Assembly (NCBI RefSeq): GCF_935822925.1
Contig: NZ_CAKXZS010000014.1
Span: 24,814 to 88,813, forward strand
Direction of reading: 5' to 3'
Length of the DNA: 64,000 nucleotides
From: Mesorhizobium ventifaucium
Lineage (GTDB): Bacteria > Pseudomonadota > Alphaproteobacteria > Rhizobiales > Rhizobiaceae
Below the pieces are notes generated by a model. That model was not told the DNA's origin and made no database searches. It worked only from the letters and a program-made list of their open reading frames with translations. Of the stretch, positions 11,630 to 20,046 are shown piece after piece. The stretch's first letter is position 1. Each line of letters opens with the position of its first letter. A program made the translations under genes and the position numbers.

Positions 11630-12349
11630 ATGACCGAAAAGATGACGTTCGCATTTTTGCAGGAGCCTCCTTTCTGCTTCACGGACGCTTCCGGAGATGT
11701 CTCCGGCTGCGACGTCAAGCTCGCGCAGAAGGTTTGCAAAGTGTTGCGGCTAGAGGTCTTTTCGCCCATCGAGACCGAGTTCGCCAAACTGCTTCCCGGA
11801 CTGGCCAAGGGCGAGTGGGACATGACCACCGGCCTGTTCATTTCGGACGAACGCAAGAAATCCGTCGACTTCACGCGACCGATCTGGGTCTTGCAGGACG
11901 GGCTGCTGGTCGCGAAAGGCAATCCGCGCGAATTCAAGGGCTATCGATCCATCGCCGCAGATGAGGCGGCGTTGATCGCCGTCATATCGGGCCAGATCCA
12001 ACATCAGACAGCCTTGCAAAATGGCGTTCCACCCGAGCGGATAAGAATTTTCGCCACGCAAGCGGGCGCGGCCGATGCTGTCGCTGCCGGCGTGGTGCAT
12101 GCCTATGCAAGTGTCGCTATGGCGCATCGTGGCTATCTCGCTCAGCGTCCCAACGCGCCTTTTGCGGTCATCGACGTTCCGGCAGCCGAAAAACAGCCAG
12201 CCGCCGGCGCTTTCGCTCTCGCCAAAGGCAACGTGATCCTGCGCCAGCGCATCGATTCATGCCTCAATGATTTGCTTGGAAGTCCCTGGCACAGGGACAT
12301 GATGATCGGATACGGATTTTCCGATGCCGACATCGATCGCCTTCTGTGA
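11630..12349 (+). CDS. Periplasmic-binding-protein-like (SBP family 3) protein without signal peptide
   Basis: This 239-residue protein has the bacterial solute-binding family 3 pattern: FAFLQEPPFCFTDASGDVSGCDVKLAQKV at the N terminus, LPGLAKGEWDMTTGLFISDERKKSVDFTRPIW in the middle, and a C-terminal helix pair. Family members bind polar amino acids or ectoine for ABC import. The sequence starts inside the mature fold with no signal peptide, so it is either cytoplasmic or mis-started; no permease or ATPase is next to it. It is convergent with the cupin gene 11 bp away. Confidence 0.75.
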   Translation: MTEKMTFAFLQEPPFCFTDASGDVSGCDVKLAQKVCKVLRLEVFSPIETEFAKLLPGLAKGEWDMTTGLFISDERKKSVDFTRPIWVLQDGLLVAKGNPREFKGYRSIAADEAALIAVISGQIQHQTALQNGVPPERIRIFATQAGAADAVAAGVVHAYASVAMAHRGYLAQRPNAPFAVIDVPAAEKQPAAGAFALAKGNVILRQRIDSCLNDLLGSPWHRDMMIGYGFSDADIDRLL

Positions 12350-12360
12350 AGCCCAAAGCT

Positions 12361-12711
12361 CTAAAGGCGGATCACATATTCCTTGCGAGTCGTTTCAAGC
12401 ACTTCCCAGCTGCCCCTAAAGCCCGGCCTGAGCACGAAACTGTCGCCGGCCCTGACGGTGCGCGCCTCGCCGCCCTCCTCGGATATCACTGAAACGCCCG
12501 ACAGGATGTGGCAGAACTCCCATTCGTCATACTCGATGCGCCATTTGCCCGGCGTCGCCTCCCAGATGCCGGCATAGAGGCCGCCGTCGCGTTCCTCGAC
12601 ATTCCAGGTGCGGAACTTCGGATCGCCTGAAATCAGGCGATCCGGCGCCGGCGCGCCAGATTCCGGCTCGACGCTTTCAGTATCGACGGAGAGGAAATTC
12701 GGCGCGGTCAT
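12361..12711 (-). CDS. Small cupin-domain protein
   Basis: This 116-residue single cupin barrel has the core KWRIEYDEWEFCHILSGVSV followed by GDSFVLRPGFRGSWEVLETTRK, the pattern of the small cupins formerly called DUF861 (ureidoglycolate-hydrolase-like). Several usual metal-binding histidines are replaced, so catalysis is doubtful. It lies 21 bp downstream of metY on the same strand and may be co-transcribed with it. No specific role can be assigned. Confidence 0.75.
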   Translation of the reverse strand: MTAPNFLSVDTESVEPESGAPAPDRLISGDPKFRTWNVEERDGGLYAGIWEATPGKWRIEYDEWEFCHILSGVSVISEEGGEARTVRAGDSFVLRPGFRGSWEVLETTRKEYVIRL

Positions 12712-12732
12712 GAGGGCTCGTTCCAGCAGGGG

Positions 12733-14013
12733 TCAGACCTTGGCGAGAGCCTGTTCCAGATCAGCGACGATGTCGTTGACATCCTCGATGCCGACCGAGA
12801 GCCGGACCGTATCTGGCCCAGCGCCGGCGGCGACCTTCTGCTCGTCGGACAGTTGCCGATGCGTGGTCGATGCCGGATGGATGACCAGCGACTTGGTGTC
12901 GCCGACATTGGCAAGGTGCGAGAACAGTTCGAGCGCCTCGACGAATTTGATGCCCGCCGCATAGCCGCCCTTCAGGCCGAAGGTGAACACCGCGCCGGCG
13001 CCAAGCGGCGAATACTTCTTCTGCAGCGCGTTGTTGTTGTCGCTGGGCAGGCCGGGATAGGACACCCAGGCGATCTTGGGGTGGTTGGACAGCCACGCGG
13101 CGACGGTGACCGCATTGTCGCAATGGCGCTGCATCCTGAGCGGCAGGGTTTCCAGGCCGGTCAGGATCAGGAACGCATTGAAGGGCGAGATCGCCGGGCC
13201 CATGTCGCGCAGGCCAAGCACGCGCGCGGCTATGGCGAAAGCGAAATTGCCGAAGGTTTCGTGCAGGACGAGGCCGCCATATTCGGGGCGCGGCTCCGAC
13301 AGCATCGGATATTTGCCGGATTTCGACCAGTCGAAGGTACCGCCATCGACAATCGCGCCGCCGATGGAATTGCCGTGGCCGCCGATGAACTTGGTTAGCG
13401 AATGCACGACAATGTCGGCGCCATGCTCGATCGGCCGCACCAGATAGGGCGAGGCCAGCGTGTTGTCGACGATCAGCGGCAGGCCGTGCTTGCGGGCGAT
13501 GTCGCCGATCTTTTCGATGTCGACGAAGACGCCGCCCGGATTGGCCAGGCTCTCGATGAAGATCGCCTTGGTGTTTTCGTCGATCTGGCTTTCGAAGGTC
13601 GAGATGTCGTTGGTGTCGGCCCAGCGCACCTGCCAGCCGAAATTCTTGAAGGCGTGGCCGAACTGGTTGATCGAGCCGCCGTAAAGCCTTGTTGCGGCGA
13701 CGAAATTGTCGCCCGGCTGCATCAGATTGTGGAAGACCAGCACCTGCGCTGCATGGCCGGACGCCACCGCCAGCCCCGCCGTGCCGCCTTCGAGTGCCGC
13801 GATACGCTCTTCCAGCACCGCCTGCGTCGGGTTCATGATCCGGGTGTAGATGTTGCCGAAGGCTTTTAGCCCGAACAGCGAGGCGGCATGGTCGGTATCA
13901 TCAAAGACAAAGGAGGTCGTCTGGTAGATCGGCGTTGCACGCGCGCCGGTCGCCGGATCCGGCTTGGCGCCGGCATGGACGGCGAGCGTGTTGAAACCGG
14001 GCGTGCGGGTCAT
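12733..14013 (-). CDS. metY: O-acetylhomoserine sulfhydrylase
   Basis: This 426-residue PLP-dependent Cys/Met metabolism enzyme has the Schiff-base lysine K208 in HSLTKFIGGHGNS, with SGHAAQVLVF and the YGGS phosphate-binding turn upstream. The length of about 425 residues and the insert after GGAIVDGG separate it from the shorter cystathionine synthases. It makes homocysteine from O-acetylhomoserine and sulfide. A strong GGGGAGG ribosome site lies 7 bases before the ATG. A heptanucleotide tandem repeat lies just upstream and may affect expression. Confidence 0.92.
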   Translation of the reverse strand: MTRTPGFNTLAVHAGAKPDPATGARATPIYQTTSFVFDDTDHAASLFGLKAFGNIYTRIMNPTQAVLEERIAALEGGTAGLAVASGHAAQVLVFHNLMQPGDNFVAATRLYGGSINQFGHAFKNFGWQVRWADTNDISTFESQIDENTKAIFIESLANPGGVFVDIEKIGDIARKHGLPLIVDNTLASPYLVRPIEHGADIVVHSLTKFIGGHGNSIGGAIVDGGTFDWSKSGKYPMLSEPRPEYGGLVLHETFGNFAFAIAARVLGLRDMGPAISPFNAFLILTGLETLPLRMQRHCDNAVTVAAWLSNHPKIAWVSYPGLPSDNNNALQKKYSPLGAGAVFTFGLKGGYAAGIKFVEALELFSHLANVGDTKSLVIHPASTTHRQLSDEQKVAAGAGPDTVRLSVGIEDVNDIVADLEQALAKV

Positions 14014-14033
14014 CGATTACCTCCCCTGAATAG

Positions 14034-14096
14034 TGAATGGTGAATGGTGAATGGTGAATGGTGAATGGTGAATGGTGAATGGTGAATGGTGAATGG
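14034..14096. repeat. Nine-copy heptanucleotide tandem repeat upstream of metY
   Basis: Nine exact copies of TGAATGG run from 14034 to 14096, ending about 20 bases before the metY start codon on the minus strand. Perfect copies of a short unit mark a slippage-prone locus. It overlaps the metY leader or promoter. Confidence 0.97.
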
Positions 14097-14170
14097 GAAA
14101 GTCGGCCAGCCTCATCCTGATTGCAAGCGGCTCATATGCGGCTTTGCCCGCCTTCCAGAAAAATCCTTCT

Positions 14171-14185
14171 ATTCACCATTCACCA
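14171..14185. repeat. Inverted copy of the heptad repeat
   Basis: Two heptads in reverse orientation (ATTCACCATTCACCA) lie directly after the stop codon of the CoA-binding protein gene. They can pair with the direct array at 14034-14096, giving a long stem with a loop of at least 75 bases in the minus-strand transcript. Confidence 0.85.
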
Positions 14186-14186
14186 C

Positions 14187-14708
14187 CTACTTCTGGCGAA
14201 CGCCAAAACTCTGGAATCCCGGCCGCATCAGCGGCTTCTTGGACGACAGCACGCCTGAGTTGACGCCGGTCCAGCCGATCTCGCCCGACAGCTTGCCATA
14301 TTCGATCTTGGGGCAGCGGTTCATCACCACCTTGATGCCGGCAGCCTCGGCCCGTGCGGCTGCCTCGTCATGGCGCACGCCAAGCTGCATCCAGATGACT
14401 TTCGGCAACGGATCGCGCCGCAAGACCTCGTCGACGACGCCCGGCACCGCCGCCGAGCCGCGAAAAACGTCGACCATGTCGATCGGCTCGGGAACGTCGG
14501 CGAGCCTGGCATAGGTCATCCGGCCAAGGATTTCCTTGCCGGCCTGGCCGGGGTTGATCGGGAACACCGAAAAGCCCTTGCCCAGCAGGTATTTCAGCAC
14601 GAAATAGCTTGGCCGCACATCATTGGCGGACGCGCCGACCATGGCGATGGTCTTCACCGAATTGAGGATGCCGGCGATATAGGCATTGTCGTAGGCGTCG
14701 TGGTTCAT
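14187..14708 (-). CDS. CoA-binding domain protein (YccU type)
   Basis: This 173-residue stand-alone CoA-binding domain has the Rossmann-like stretch SVKTIAMVGASANDVRPSYFVLKYL, then FPINPGQAGKEILGRMTYARLADVP. Later RCPKIEYGKL resembles the end of the succinyl-CoA-synthetase-like CoA fold. Family members bind CoA, but the physiological role is poorly known. It is directly upstream of metY on the same strand, a pairing also seen in other alphaproteobacteria, which hints at a sulfur-metabolism role; this is inference. Confidence 0.85.
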   Translation of the reverse strand: MNHDAYDNAYIAGILNSVKTIAMVGASANDVRPSYFVLKYLLGKGFSVFPINPGQAGKEILGRMTYARLADVPEPIDMVDVFRGSAAVPGVVDEVLRRDPLPKVIWMQLGVRHDEAAARAEAAGIKVVMNRCPKIEYGKLSGEIGWTGVNSGVLSSKKPLMRPGFQSFGVRQK

Positions 14709-14908
14709 GCCTCGTCCTCATACAGAGCTTGGGCGAGAAAACCATCCGCATCGTTGCAGAAACCGGCGAAAAAGTATCGTGGAAATCGGTCGAGGCCGAA
14801 CCGGCTGATGCGGAACAACCGCGCACCGGGACTGGCCATCAGCAGCGGCGAGGTAGGATGCGCTTGGGATAGGGCGCCCGCGTTTCGATATGCCATCTGG
14901 CAGAAGGA

Positions 14909-15331
14909 TCAGCTCGGCAGTGAGATGCTGCCATCTTCCGCGATCGGAAAAGCCGGATTGTGCGCCACTTCCCAGACATGCCCTTCGGTGTCGGCGAAAT
15001 AACCATACCAGCCGCCCCAGAAGGCGCGGCCGGCCGGCTTGACGATGCGGCCGCCGGCCTTCTCGGCCATCGTCAGCACGTCATCGACCTCCGCGTCGGA
15101 ACGGGTGTTATAGGCGAGGTAAATCGCCGACGGCGCCGTGCCGAAAGGAATGCCTGAATCCGCTTCGGCGCTTGCGCGCGGGAACAGCCCGAGAATGACG
15201 CCGCCCATCTGGAAGAAGGCGACGCCCTCGGTGATGCCGGCATGGCGGGTCAGGCCCATCGCCTCATAGAAGCGCGTGGCGCGCTCGAGATCGTCGACGG
15301 CAATGGTGATGATGGAGATGCGAGGCTCCAT
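14909..15331 (-). CDS. VOC-family (glyoxalase/bleomycin-resistance-like) protein
   Basis: This 140-residue vicinal-oxygen-chelate protein has the first beta-alpha-beta module ISIITIAVDDLERATRFYEAMG and the second half ending GYFADTEGHVWEVAHNP with the C-terminal acidic metal ligand. VOC proteins act as small-molecule lyases, dioxygenases or drug-binding proteins; none can be singled out. It is 15 bp downstream of the enoyl-CoA hydratase gene and probably in one transcript with it. Confidence 0.85.
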   Translation of the reverse strand: MEPRISIITIAVDDLERATRFYEAMGLTRHAGITEGVAFFQMGGVILGLFPRASAEADSGIPFGTAPSAIYLAYNTRSDAEVDDVLTMAEKAGGRIVKPAGRAFWGGWYGYFADTEGHVWEVAHNPAFPIAEDGSISLPS

Positions 15332-15346
15332 GTCTATTCTCCGTCC

Positions 15347-16168
15347 CTATTCCTCCGTCCATTCCGGCTTGCGCTTGCCGATGAAGGCGCCGATGCCCTC
15401 TTCCGCGTCGCGCGCCAGCATGTTTTCGACCATGACGCGGCCGGCATAGGCATAGGCGTCGGCCAATCCCATTTCGGCCTGCGCGTAAAAGGCTTCCTTT
15501 CCGGTCTTCACGACCAGAGACGATTTGGCGGCAATGGTTTGCGCGTATTTGGTGACAATCTGATTCAGATATTCGCGCGGCACCACGCGGTTGACCAGGC
15601 CGAATTCCTTTGCCGTTGCCGCATCGATCGTCTCGCCGGTCAAGAGCATCTCCATCGCATGTTTGCGCGAAGCGTTGCGCGACAGCGCCACCATCGGCGT
15701 CGAGCAGAACAGGCCTATATTGACGCCGGGGGTGCAGAAGGTCGCCTCGTGCGAGGCGATCGCCAGATCGCAGCTCGCGACCAGTTGCGCCCCGGCCGCC
15801 GTCGCCAGGCCATCGACCTCGGCGATCACTGGCCTCGGATGGCGCACGATCGCCTGCATCAGTGCCGCGCAAGCGGAAAACGTCTCCTCGAAGAACGCCT
15901 TGCCGCGATCGGCATCGGTGCGGCGCGCGGTCATTTCCTTGAGGTCGTGTCCGGCGCAGAACATTTTTCCGGCTGCCGCCAAGACGATGACGCGGACGGA
16001 TCTGTCTGATTTCGCGCGGTCGAGCTCCGCCTTCAGCGCCGCCATGACCGCCAGCGACAGCGCATTGGCCGGCGGGTTGGTGAGCGTGAGGCGGAGCACG
16101 CCCTTGTCCAGCCTCGTGACAACAGGAGCTTCGGCAACAGCCGGCTTGATGGCGACGATTTCAGCCAT
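15347..16168 (-). CDS. Enoyl-CoA hydratase/isomerase family protein (ECHDC3-like)
   Basis: This 273-residue crotonase-fold protein has the first oxyanion-hole segment AAGKMFCAGHDLKEM and the second VDGLATAAGAQLVASCDLAIA. TPGVNIGLFCSTPMVALSR is the signature of the ECHDC3-like branch, in which the usual catalytic glutamates are changed. It would act on acyl-CoA thioesters in the cytosol, but the exact reaction is uncertain. It is the first gene of a probable pair with the VOC gene. Confidence 0.85.
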   Translation of the reverse strand: MAEIVAIKPAVAEAPVVTRLDKGVLRLTLTNPPANALSLAVMAALKAELDRAKSDRSVRVIVLAAAGKMFCAGHDLKEMTARRTDADRGKAFFEETFSACAALMQAIVRHPRPVIAEVDGLATAAGAQLVASCDLAIASHEATFCTPGVNIGLFCSTPMVALSRNASRKHAMEMLLTGETIDAATAKEFGLVNRVVPREYLNQIVTKYAQTIAAKSSLVVKTGKEAFYAQAEMGLADAYAYAGRVMVENMLARDAEEGIGAFIGKRKPEWTEE

Positions 16169-16345
16169 ACTCTCTTACCTCTTTATCGGCCAGCGGCATC
16201 GGATGCGCGGGCCATGGAACAAAAGAACTAGCACGCTGCCGATTGAAGAACAGGCTTAAGGCGTGTTTTCTCGGCAGCGTGGCCTCAGCCAAGCGCCTCG
16301 CCTTGAGACCGCCGGCCCTACGGCGCCGTATATAGGAAACCGCCT

Positions 16346-16810
16346 ATGCCCGCCCAAAACAATCTCAAGCCCGTGCTGACTGCGGCGCAGGTCAATGCGC
16401 TGATGGAGACCGTCTATCCGCAGCTCAACGACCAATTCACCTTCTACGAGGCGATCGACGTGTTTGCGGGCGGCTGCACGGTGCGCCTAAACGCCGACGA
16501 GCGGCATTTGCGCCCCGGCGGAACCGTGTCGGGCCCGTCGCTGTTCACGCTGGCCGACATTGGCGGCTATGTCTGCGTGCTTTCGCATGCCGGGCCGGAT
16601 GCGCTCTCGGTCACCACCAATCTCAACATCAATTTTGTCCGCAAGGCCGAGGCCGGACCGATCGACGGCCATTGCCGCATCCTGAAGCTGGGCAAGAGCC
16701 TGATGGTGTTCGAGATCGACATCGTCGCCGGACCGGACGCCCACACGGTAGCGCATGCCACGGGAACCTATTCGATCCCGCCGAAGAACAGCTTTCAATC
16801 GCAGGCCTGA
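16346..16810 (+). CDS. PaaI-type hotdog thioesterase
   Basis: This 154-residue hotdog-fold protein has the hotdog helix block RPGGTVSGPSLFTLADIGGYVCV and the strand SVTTNLNINFVRKAEAGPIDG of the PaaI/YbgC superfamily, which hydrolyse acyl- or aryl-CoA thioesters. It is divergent from the enoyl-CoA hydratase gene, fitting acyl-CoA turnover in this neighbourhood. The substrate is unknown. Confidence 0.85.
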   Translation: MPAQNNLKPVLTAAQVNALMETVYPQLNDQFTFYEAIDVFAGGCTVRLNADERHLRPGGTVSGPSLFTLADIGGYVCVLSHAGPDALSVTTNLNINFVRKAEAGPIDGHCRILKLGKSLMVFEIDIVAGPDAHTVAHATGTYSIPPKNSFQSQA

Positions 16811-16908
16811 TTTGCAGGACGGAATACGTTTTCCGCTCGTTCCAAACGACCGCAACGGAACGAAATGTCCGACAATACGTTCGCAGCTCCAATCAGGCCC
16901 GCAAAAAC

Positions 16909-17559
16909 ATGCCCGAACTTCCTACCTATCTGGCATTCCTGGTCGCAGTGCTTGGCTATCAACTATCCGGCCCCGGACCGGACATGCTTCTGGTGATCAG
17001 CCGCGGTATCGGACAGGGCCGGCGGGCAGCACTAGCAACGGCGACCGGCTGCGTTTTCGCAGGCGTGATCCAGATTCCGCTGCTGGCAATGGGACTTGCA
17101 TCGCTGATCACGACCTCGCCTATTGCGTATGGCTTTCTGCAACTGCTCGGAGCGGCGTACCTCATTGCAATCGGGACAAAGTTCTTGCTCGTGCGGAACC
17201 AAGCGGGAAGAGACAGCATCGTCACGACCAGCGAGGGAGGCTTGGCGGGCGCCTTTCGGCAAGGCATGATCTGCAACCTGACCAATCCTACCGCACTTGT
17301 CTTCATGCTCGCAGTGCTGCCGCAGTTCGTCCATGCCTCCACAGGATCGTCGGCGATGCAATTCATCGTACTCGGGGCCACCATGAAGGCTACGGGCTTT
17401 CTGGTCCTGGGAGCTGTGGCCTTGGCCTCAGGTACGGTCGGTGGCTGGCTGGCACGCAATGCCGGTTTTCTTGTCTGGCAAGAACGCCTGGCCGGTGCAA
17501 TCATGATTGCTGTCGGCATTAGACTCCTGCTGGCCGCAACTATTCCCGGGAGGCGCTAA
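16909..17559 (+). CDS. LysE/RhtB-family amino-acid exporter
   Basis: This 216-residue inner-membrane transporter has about six hydrophobic segments. The N-terminal LysE signature PGPDMLLVISRGIGQGRRAALATATG is clear, and MICNLTNPTALVFMLAVLPQFV marks the second half. The start at 16909 (MPELPTYLAFL) begins the first membrane segment; the frame is open farther upstream but shows no membrane or signal character there. Members export Lys, Arg, homoserine, threonine or similar solutes; the substrate here is unknown. Confidence 0.9.
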   Translation: MPELPTYLAFLVAVLGYQLSGPGPDMLLVISRGIGQGRRAALATATGCVFAGVIQIPLLAMGLASLITTSPIAYGFLQLLGAAYLIAIGTKFLLVRNQAGRDSIVTTSEGGLAGAFRQGMICNLTNPTALVFMLAVLPQFVHASTGSSAMQFIVLGATMKATGFLVLGAVALASGTVGGWLARNAGFLVWQERLAGAIMIAVGIRLLLAATIPGRR

Positions 17560-17822
17560 CCAAATTGATGGATTCCACTGTGGTATAATAATACCTTTCT
17601 TGTAACCCATTGATTTAGAAGTGCAATCCTTCTGACATAGCCAGGAAATGCAGCTTGACTGCCCTAGTCCCCTCACCTATAAGCCCTCACGGAACAGCGG
17701 TCCGCAAAGGCCGCCGTTTTGTTATTGGCGGCGGGCGAACGCTCTGCGTCAATCCAAGCAACAAGAAACGCCTTTCCTTGTCGTTCGTCGATAGGGAAGG
17801 TCCGAACCGAAAGCAACAATCC
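17560..17822 (+). promoter_or_regulatory. Upstream leader of rplM-rpsI
   Basis: No gene is seen. A GCCGCC/GGCGGC hairpin at about 17711-17732 with a T/A-rich loop precedes the rplM start by about 90 bases and could be part of the ribosomal-protein leader. GGAAGG at about 17797 is too far to be the rplM ribosome site. The promoter was not identified by eye. Confidence 0.35.
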
Positions 17823-18287
17823 ATGGCAACCTTTTCGCAGAAGCCTGCGGATGTGGTGAAGAAGTGGGTGCTGATCGACGCCGAGGGTCTCGTCGTCGGC
17901 CGTCTCGCCACTGTCATCGCCAACCATCTTCGCGGCAAACACAAGCCCACCTTCACCCCGCATGTCGACGATGGCGACAACGTCATCGTCATCAATGCCG
18001 ACAAGGTGGTGTTCACCGGCAAGAAATTCACCGACAAGGTCTATTACTGGCACACCGGCCACCCCGGCGGCATCAAGGAGCGCACCGCGCGCCAGCTGCT
18101 CGAGGGCCGTTTCCCCGAGCGTGTCGTTGAGAAGGCCGTCGAACGCATGATCCCGCGTGGTCCGCTCGGCCGTCGCCAGATGAAGAATCTCCGCGTCTAT
18201 GCAGGCACGGAACATCCGCATGTCGCCCAGCAGCCCGTCACGCTCGACGTGGCCAAGCTGAACGCCAAGAACAAGAAGGTTTCGTAA
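17823..18287 (+). CDS. rplM: 50S ribosomal protein L13
   Basis: This 154-residue L13 has the hallmark segments [40 protein letters not shown] and [25 protein letters not shown]. It is a 23S-binding protein of the large subunit. The ATG at 17823 matches the usual alphaproteobacterial start ([15 protein letters not shown]). rpsI begins 1 bp after its stop codon region, the universal L13-S9 operon. Confidence 0.98.
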   Translation: MATFSQKPADVVKKWVLIDAEGLVVGRLATVIANHLRGKHKPTFTPHVDDGDNVIVINADKVVFTGKKFTDKVYYWHTGHPGGIKERTARQLLEGRFPERVVEKAVERMIPRGPLGRRQMKNLRVYAGTEHPHVAQQPVTLDVAKLNAKNKKVS

Positions 18288-18288
18288 A

Positions 18289-18771
18289 ATGGCTGAGCTT
18301 TCCTCGCTCGCAGAACTCGGAACTGCCACCGGCAACACCAACACGCAGCCGGCTGCACCCGTCCATGTCCAGAAGCTCGACAAGTCGGGCCGCGCCTATG
18401 CCACCGGCAAGCGCAAGAACGCCATCGCCCGTGTCTGGGTGAAGCCCGGCTCCGGCAAGATCGTCGTCAACGACAAGGTGTTCGCCGAATATTTCGCGCG
18501 CCCGGTCCTGCAGATGATCCTCAACCAGCCGATTATCGCCGCCAACCGCGCCGGCCAGTACGACATCGTCGCCACGGTCATCGGCGGCGGGCTTTCCGGC
18601 CAGGCCGGTGCCGTGCGTCACGGCATCTCCAAGGCGCTGACCTATTACGAGCCGGCGCTGCGCGCCGTGCTCAAAAAGGGCGGCTTCCTGACCCGCGACA
18701 GCCGCGTCGTCGAGCGCAAGAAGTACGGCAAGGCGAAGGCCCGCCGCTCGTTCCAGTTCTCGAAGCGCTAA
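18289..18771 (+). CDS. rpsI: 30S ribosomal protein S9
   Basis: This 160-residue S9 has the long N-terminal extension usual in rhizobia, then the S9 core [39 protein letters not shown], and the conserved C-terminal [11 protein letters not shown] tail that reaches the ribosomal P site. It is co-transcribed with rplM and followed by an intrinsic terminator 24 bases downstream. Confidence 0.98.
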   Translation: MAELSSLAELGTATGNTNTQPAAPVHVQKLDKSGRAYATGKRKNAIARVWVKPGSGKIVVNDKVFAEYFARPVLQMILNQPIIAANRAGQYDIVATVIGGGLSGQAGAVRHGISKALTYYEPALRAVLKKGGFLTRDSRVVERKKYGKAKARRSFQFSKR

Positions 18772-18795
18772 GCACTGCGCAGCTTCAGCCAGTCG

Positions 18796-18821
18796 AAAAG
18801 GCCGCCTCCGGGCGGCCTTTT
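18796..18821 (+). terminator. rplM-rpsI operon terminator
   Basis: AAAAGGCCGCC and GGCGGCCTTTT are perfect 11-base arms around a TCCG loop, directly after rpsI. The arm symmetry would also allow termination on the minus strand. Confidence 0.92.
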
Positions 18822-18837
18822 GTTTTGGCGCCGAGCC

Positions 18838-19014
18838 ATCACCCCACCCGCGCCTGCGGCGCGACCTCCCCATCAGGGGAGGTAGATGGTCGGGGCAGCT
18901 CCCGCCCCTTGAGTCTAAGGCCCGACGGGCGCCAGAACGATGGTCTGAGTGTAAGGGCGCGATTCCCTACCTCCCCTCGATGGGGAGGTCGGCGCGTAGC
19001 GCCGGGTGGGGTGA
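18838..19014. repeat. MITE-like element, copy 1
   Basis: An element of about 177 bp has long terminal inverted repeats (TCACCCCACCCG at the left, CGGGTGGGGTGA at the right) and inner inverted CTCCCC/GGGGAG blocks. The centre contains a segment (GAACGATGGTCTGAGTGTAA) shared with the copy at 20989-21170 in the same orientation. It encodes no protein. Confidence 0.85.
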
Positions 19015-19048
19015 CGGCGCCGGGGGCAGTTCATGCCTGGCGCAGACC

Positions 19049-19960
19049 TCAGGTCCGGCTGTCCTTGATAAAGTCGATAAACGCCCGCAACGGCGCCGGC
19101 ACAAGGCGCCGGCCGGGATAATAGAGGAACGGCCCGGGGAAGCTCTGCCACCAAGGTTCGAGGACGGGTTCGAGCACACCGCTCTCAAAGTAAGGGCGAA
19201 GCCAATCCTCGAACAGGCTGACAAGGCCGGTACCGGCGATGGCTGCATCGACGGCGAGATCGGCCGCTCCGCCCAAGGTCACGAGAAGCGGCCCCTTCGG
19301 ATCGACCCGTACCACCTCGCCGGCACGCTCGAATTCCCATGGCGGCATCGCACCACTGGCGAAGCGGCCGCGCAGGCAGGCGTGACCGAGAAGGTCGCGC
19401 GGGTGTTCCGGCCGGCCATGGCGGTCAAGGTAGGCAGGGCTGGCAGCGGTGGCAAAGCGCTGAAGGCGCGGTCCAATCGGCACCGCGATCATGTCCTGTT
19501 CCAGCCGCTCGTCGTAACGGATCCCGGCATCGCAGCCTGCCGCCAGTACGTCGACAAAGCTCTCCTCGGCGATCACCTCTAGCCGGATGCCGGGATAGGC
19601 AGCGAGAAACCCCGGGACGATGCTGGGCAGCACCAGCCGCGCCGCGCTGACCGGCACATTGAGGCGCAGCGTGCCTGCCGGCCGGTCACGATAACCGTTT
19701 ACCACGTCAAGTGCTGCCTCGACCTCGTTCAGGGCCGGGCCGAGCCGCGCCAGCAAGCCGACACCCGCGTCGGTCAGCGCGACGCTGCGTGTCGTGCGAT
19801 TGAGCAGCCGGACACCGAGTTGAGTCTCCAGCCGGCGCACCGCCTCGCTCAGACGCGACGCGCTGCCGCCGCTTGCACGAGCGCCCTCGCGAAAACCGCC
19901 GGCGCGCGCCACCGCCAGGAAGGCATTCAGATCACCAAGTTCGACATTCACTGTTCGCAA
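19049..19960 (-). CDS. LysR-family transcriptional regulator
   Basis: This 303-residue LTTR has the N-terminal winged HTH LNAFLAVARAGGFREGARASGGSASRLSEAVRRLETQLGVRLLNRTTRSVALTDAG (about 8-63) and the periplasmic-binding-like effector domain from about 90, starting at GTLRLNVPVSAARLVLPSI. The gene is divergent from the aldo/keto reductase at 20047, the classical arrangement for a LysR regulator and its target. The pair lies between two MITE-like repeats. Confidence 0.92.
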   Translation of the reverse strand: MRTVNVELGDLNAFLAVARAGGFREGARASGGSASRLSEAVRRLETQLGVRLLNRTTRSVALTDAGVGLLARLGPALNEVEAALDVVNGYRDRPAGTLRLNVPVSAARLVLPSIVPGFLAAYPGIRLEVIAEESFVDVLAAGCDAGIRYDERLEQDMIAVPIGPRLQRFATAASPAYLDRHGRPEHPRDLLGHACLRGRFASGAMPPWEFERAGEVVRVDPKGPLLVTLGGAADLAVDAAIAGTGLVSLFEDWLRPYFESGVLEPVLEPWWQSFPGPFLYYPGRRLVPAPLRAFIDFIKDSRT

Positions 19961-20046
19961 TCCCGCACAACCCGTGCGGATTGTAGCGGATTATCAGGAC
20001 AGCGCACAGCGGCTATTTCTGCTTCATCATTCGAAGGAGACAGATC

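Noticed and set aside
14034..14096. Possible CRISPR array
   Set aside because: Units are 7 bases and contiguous, with no spacers.
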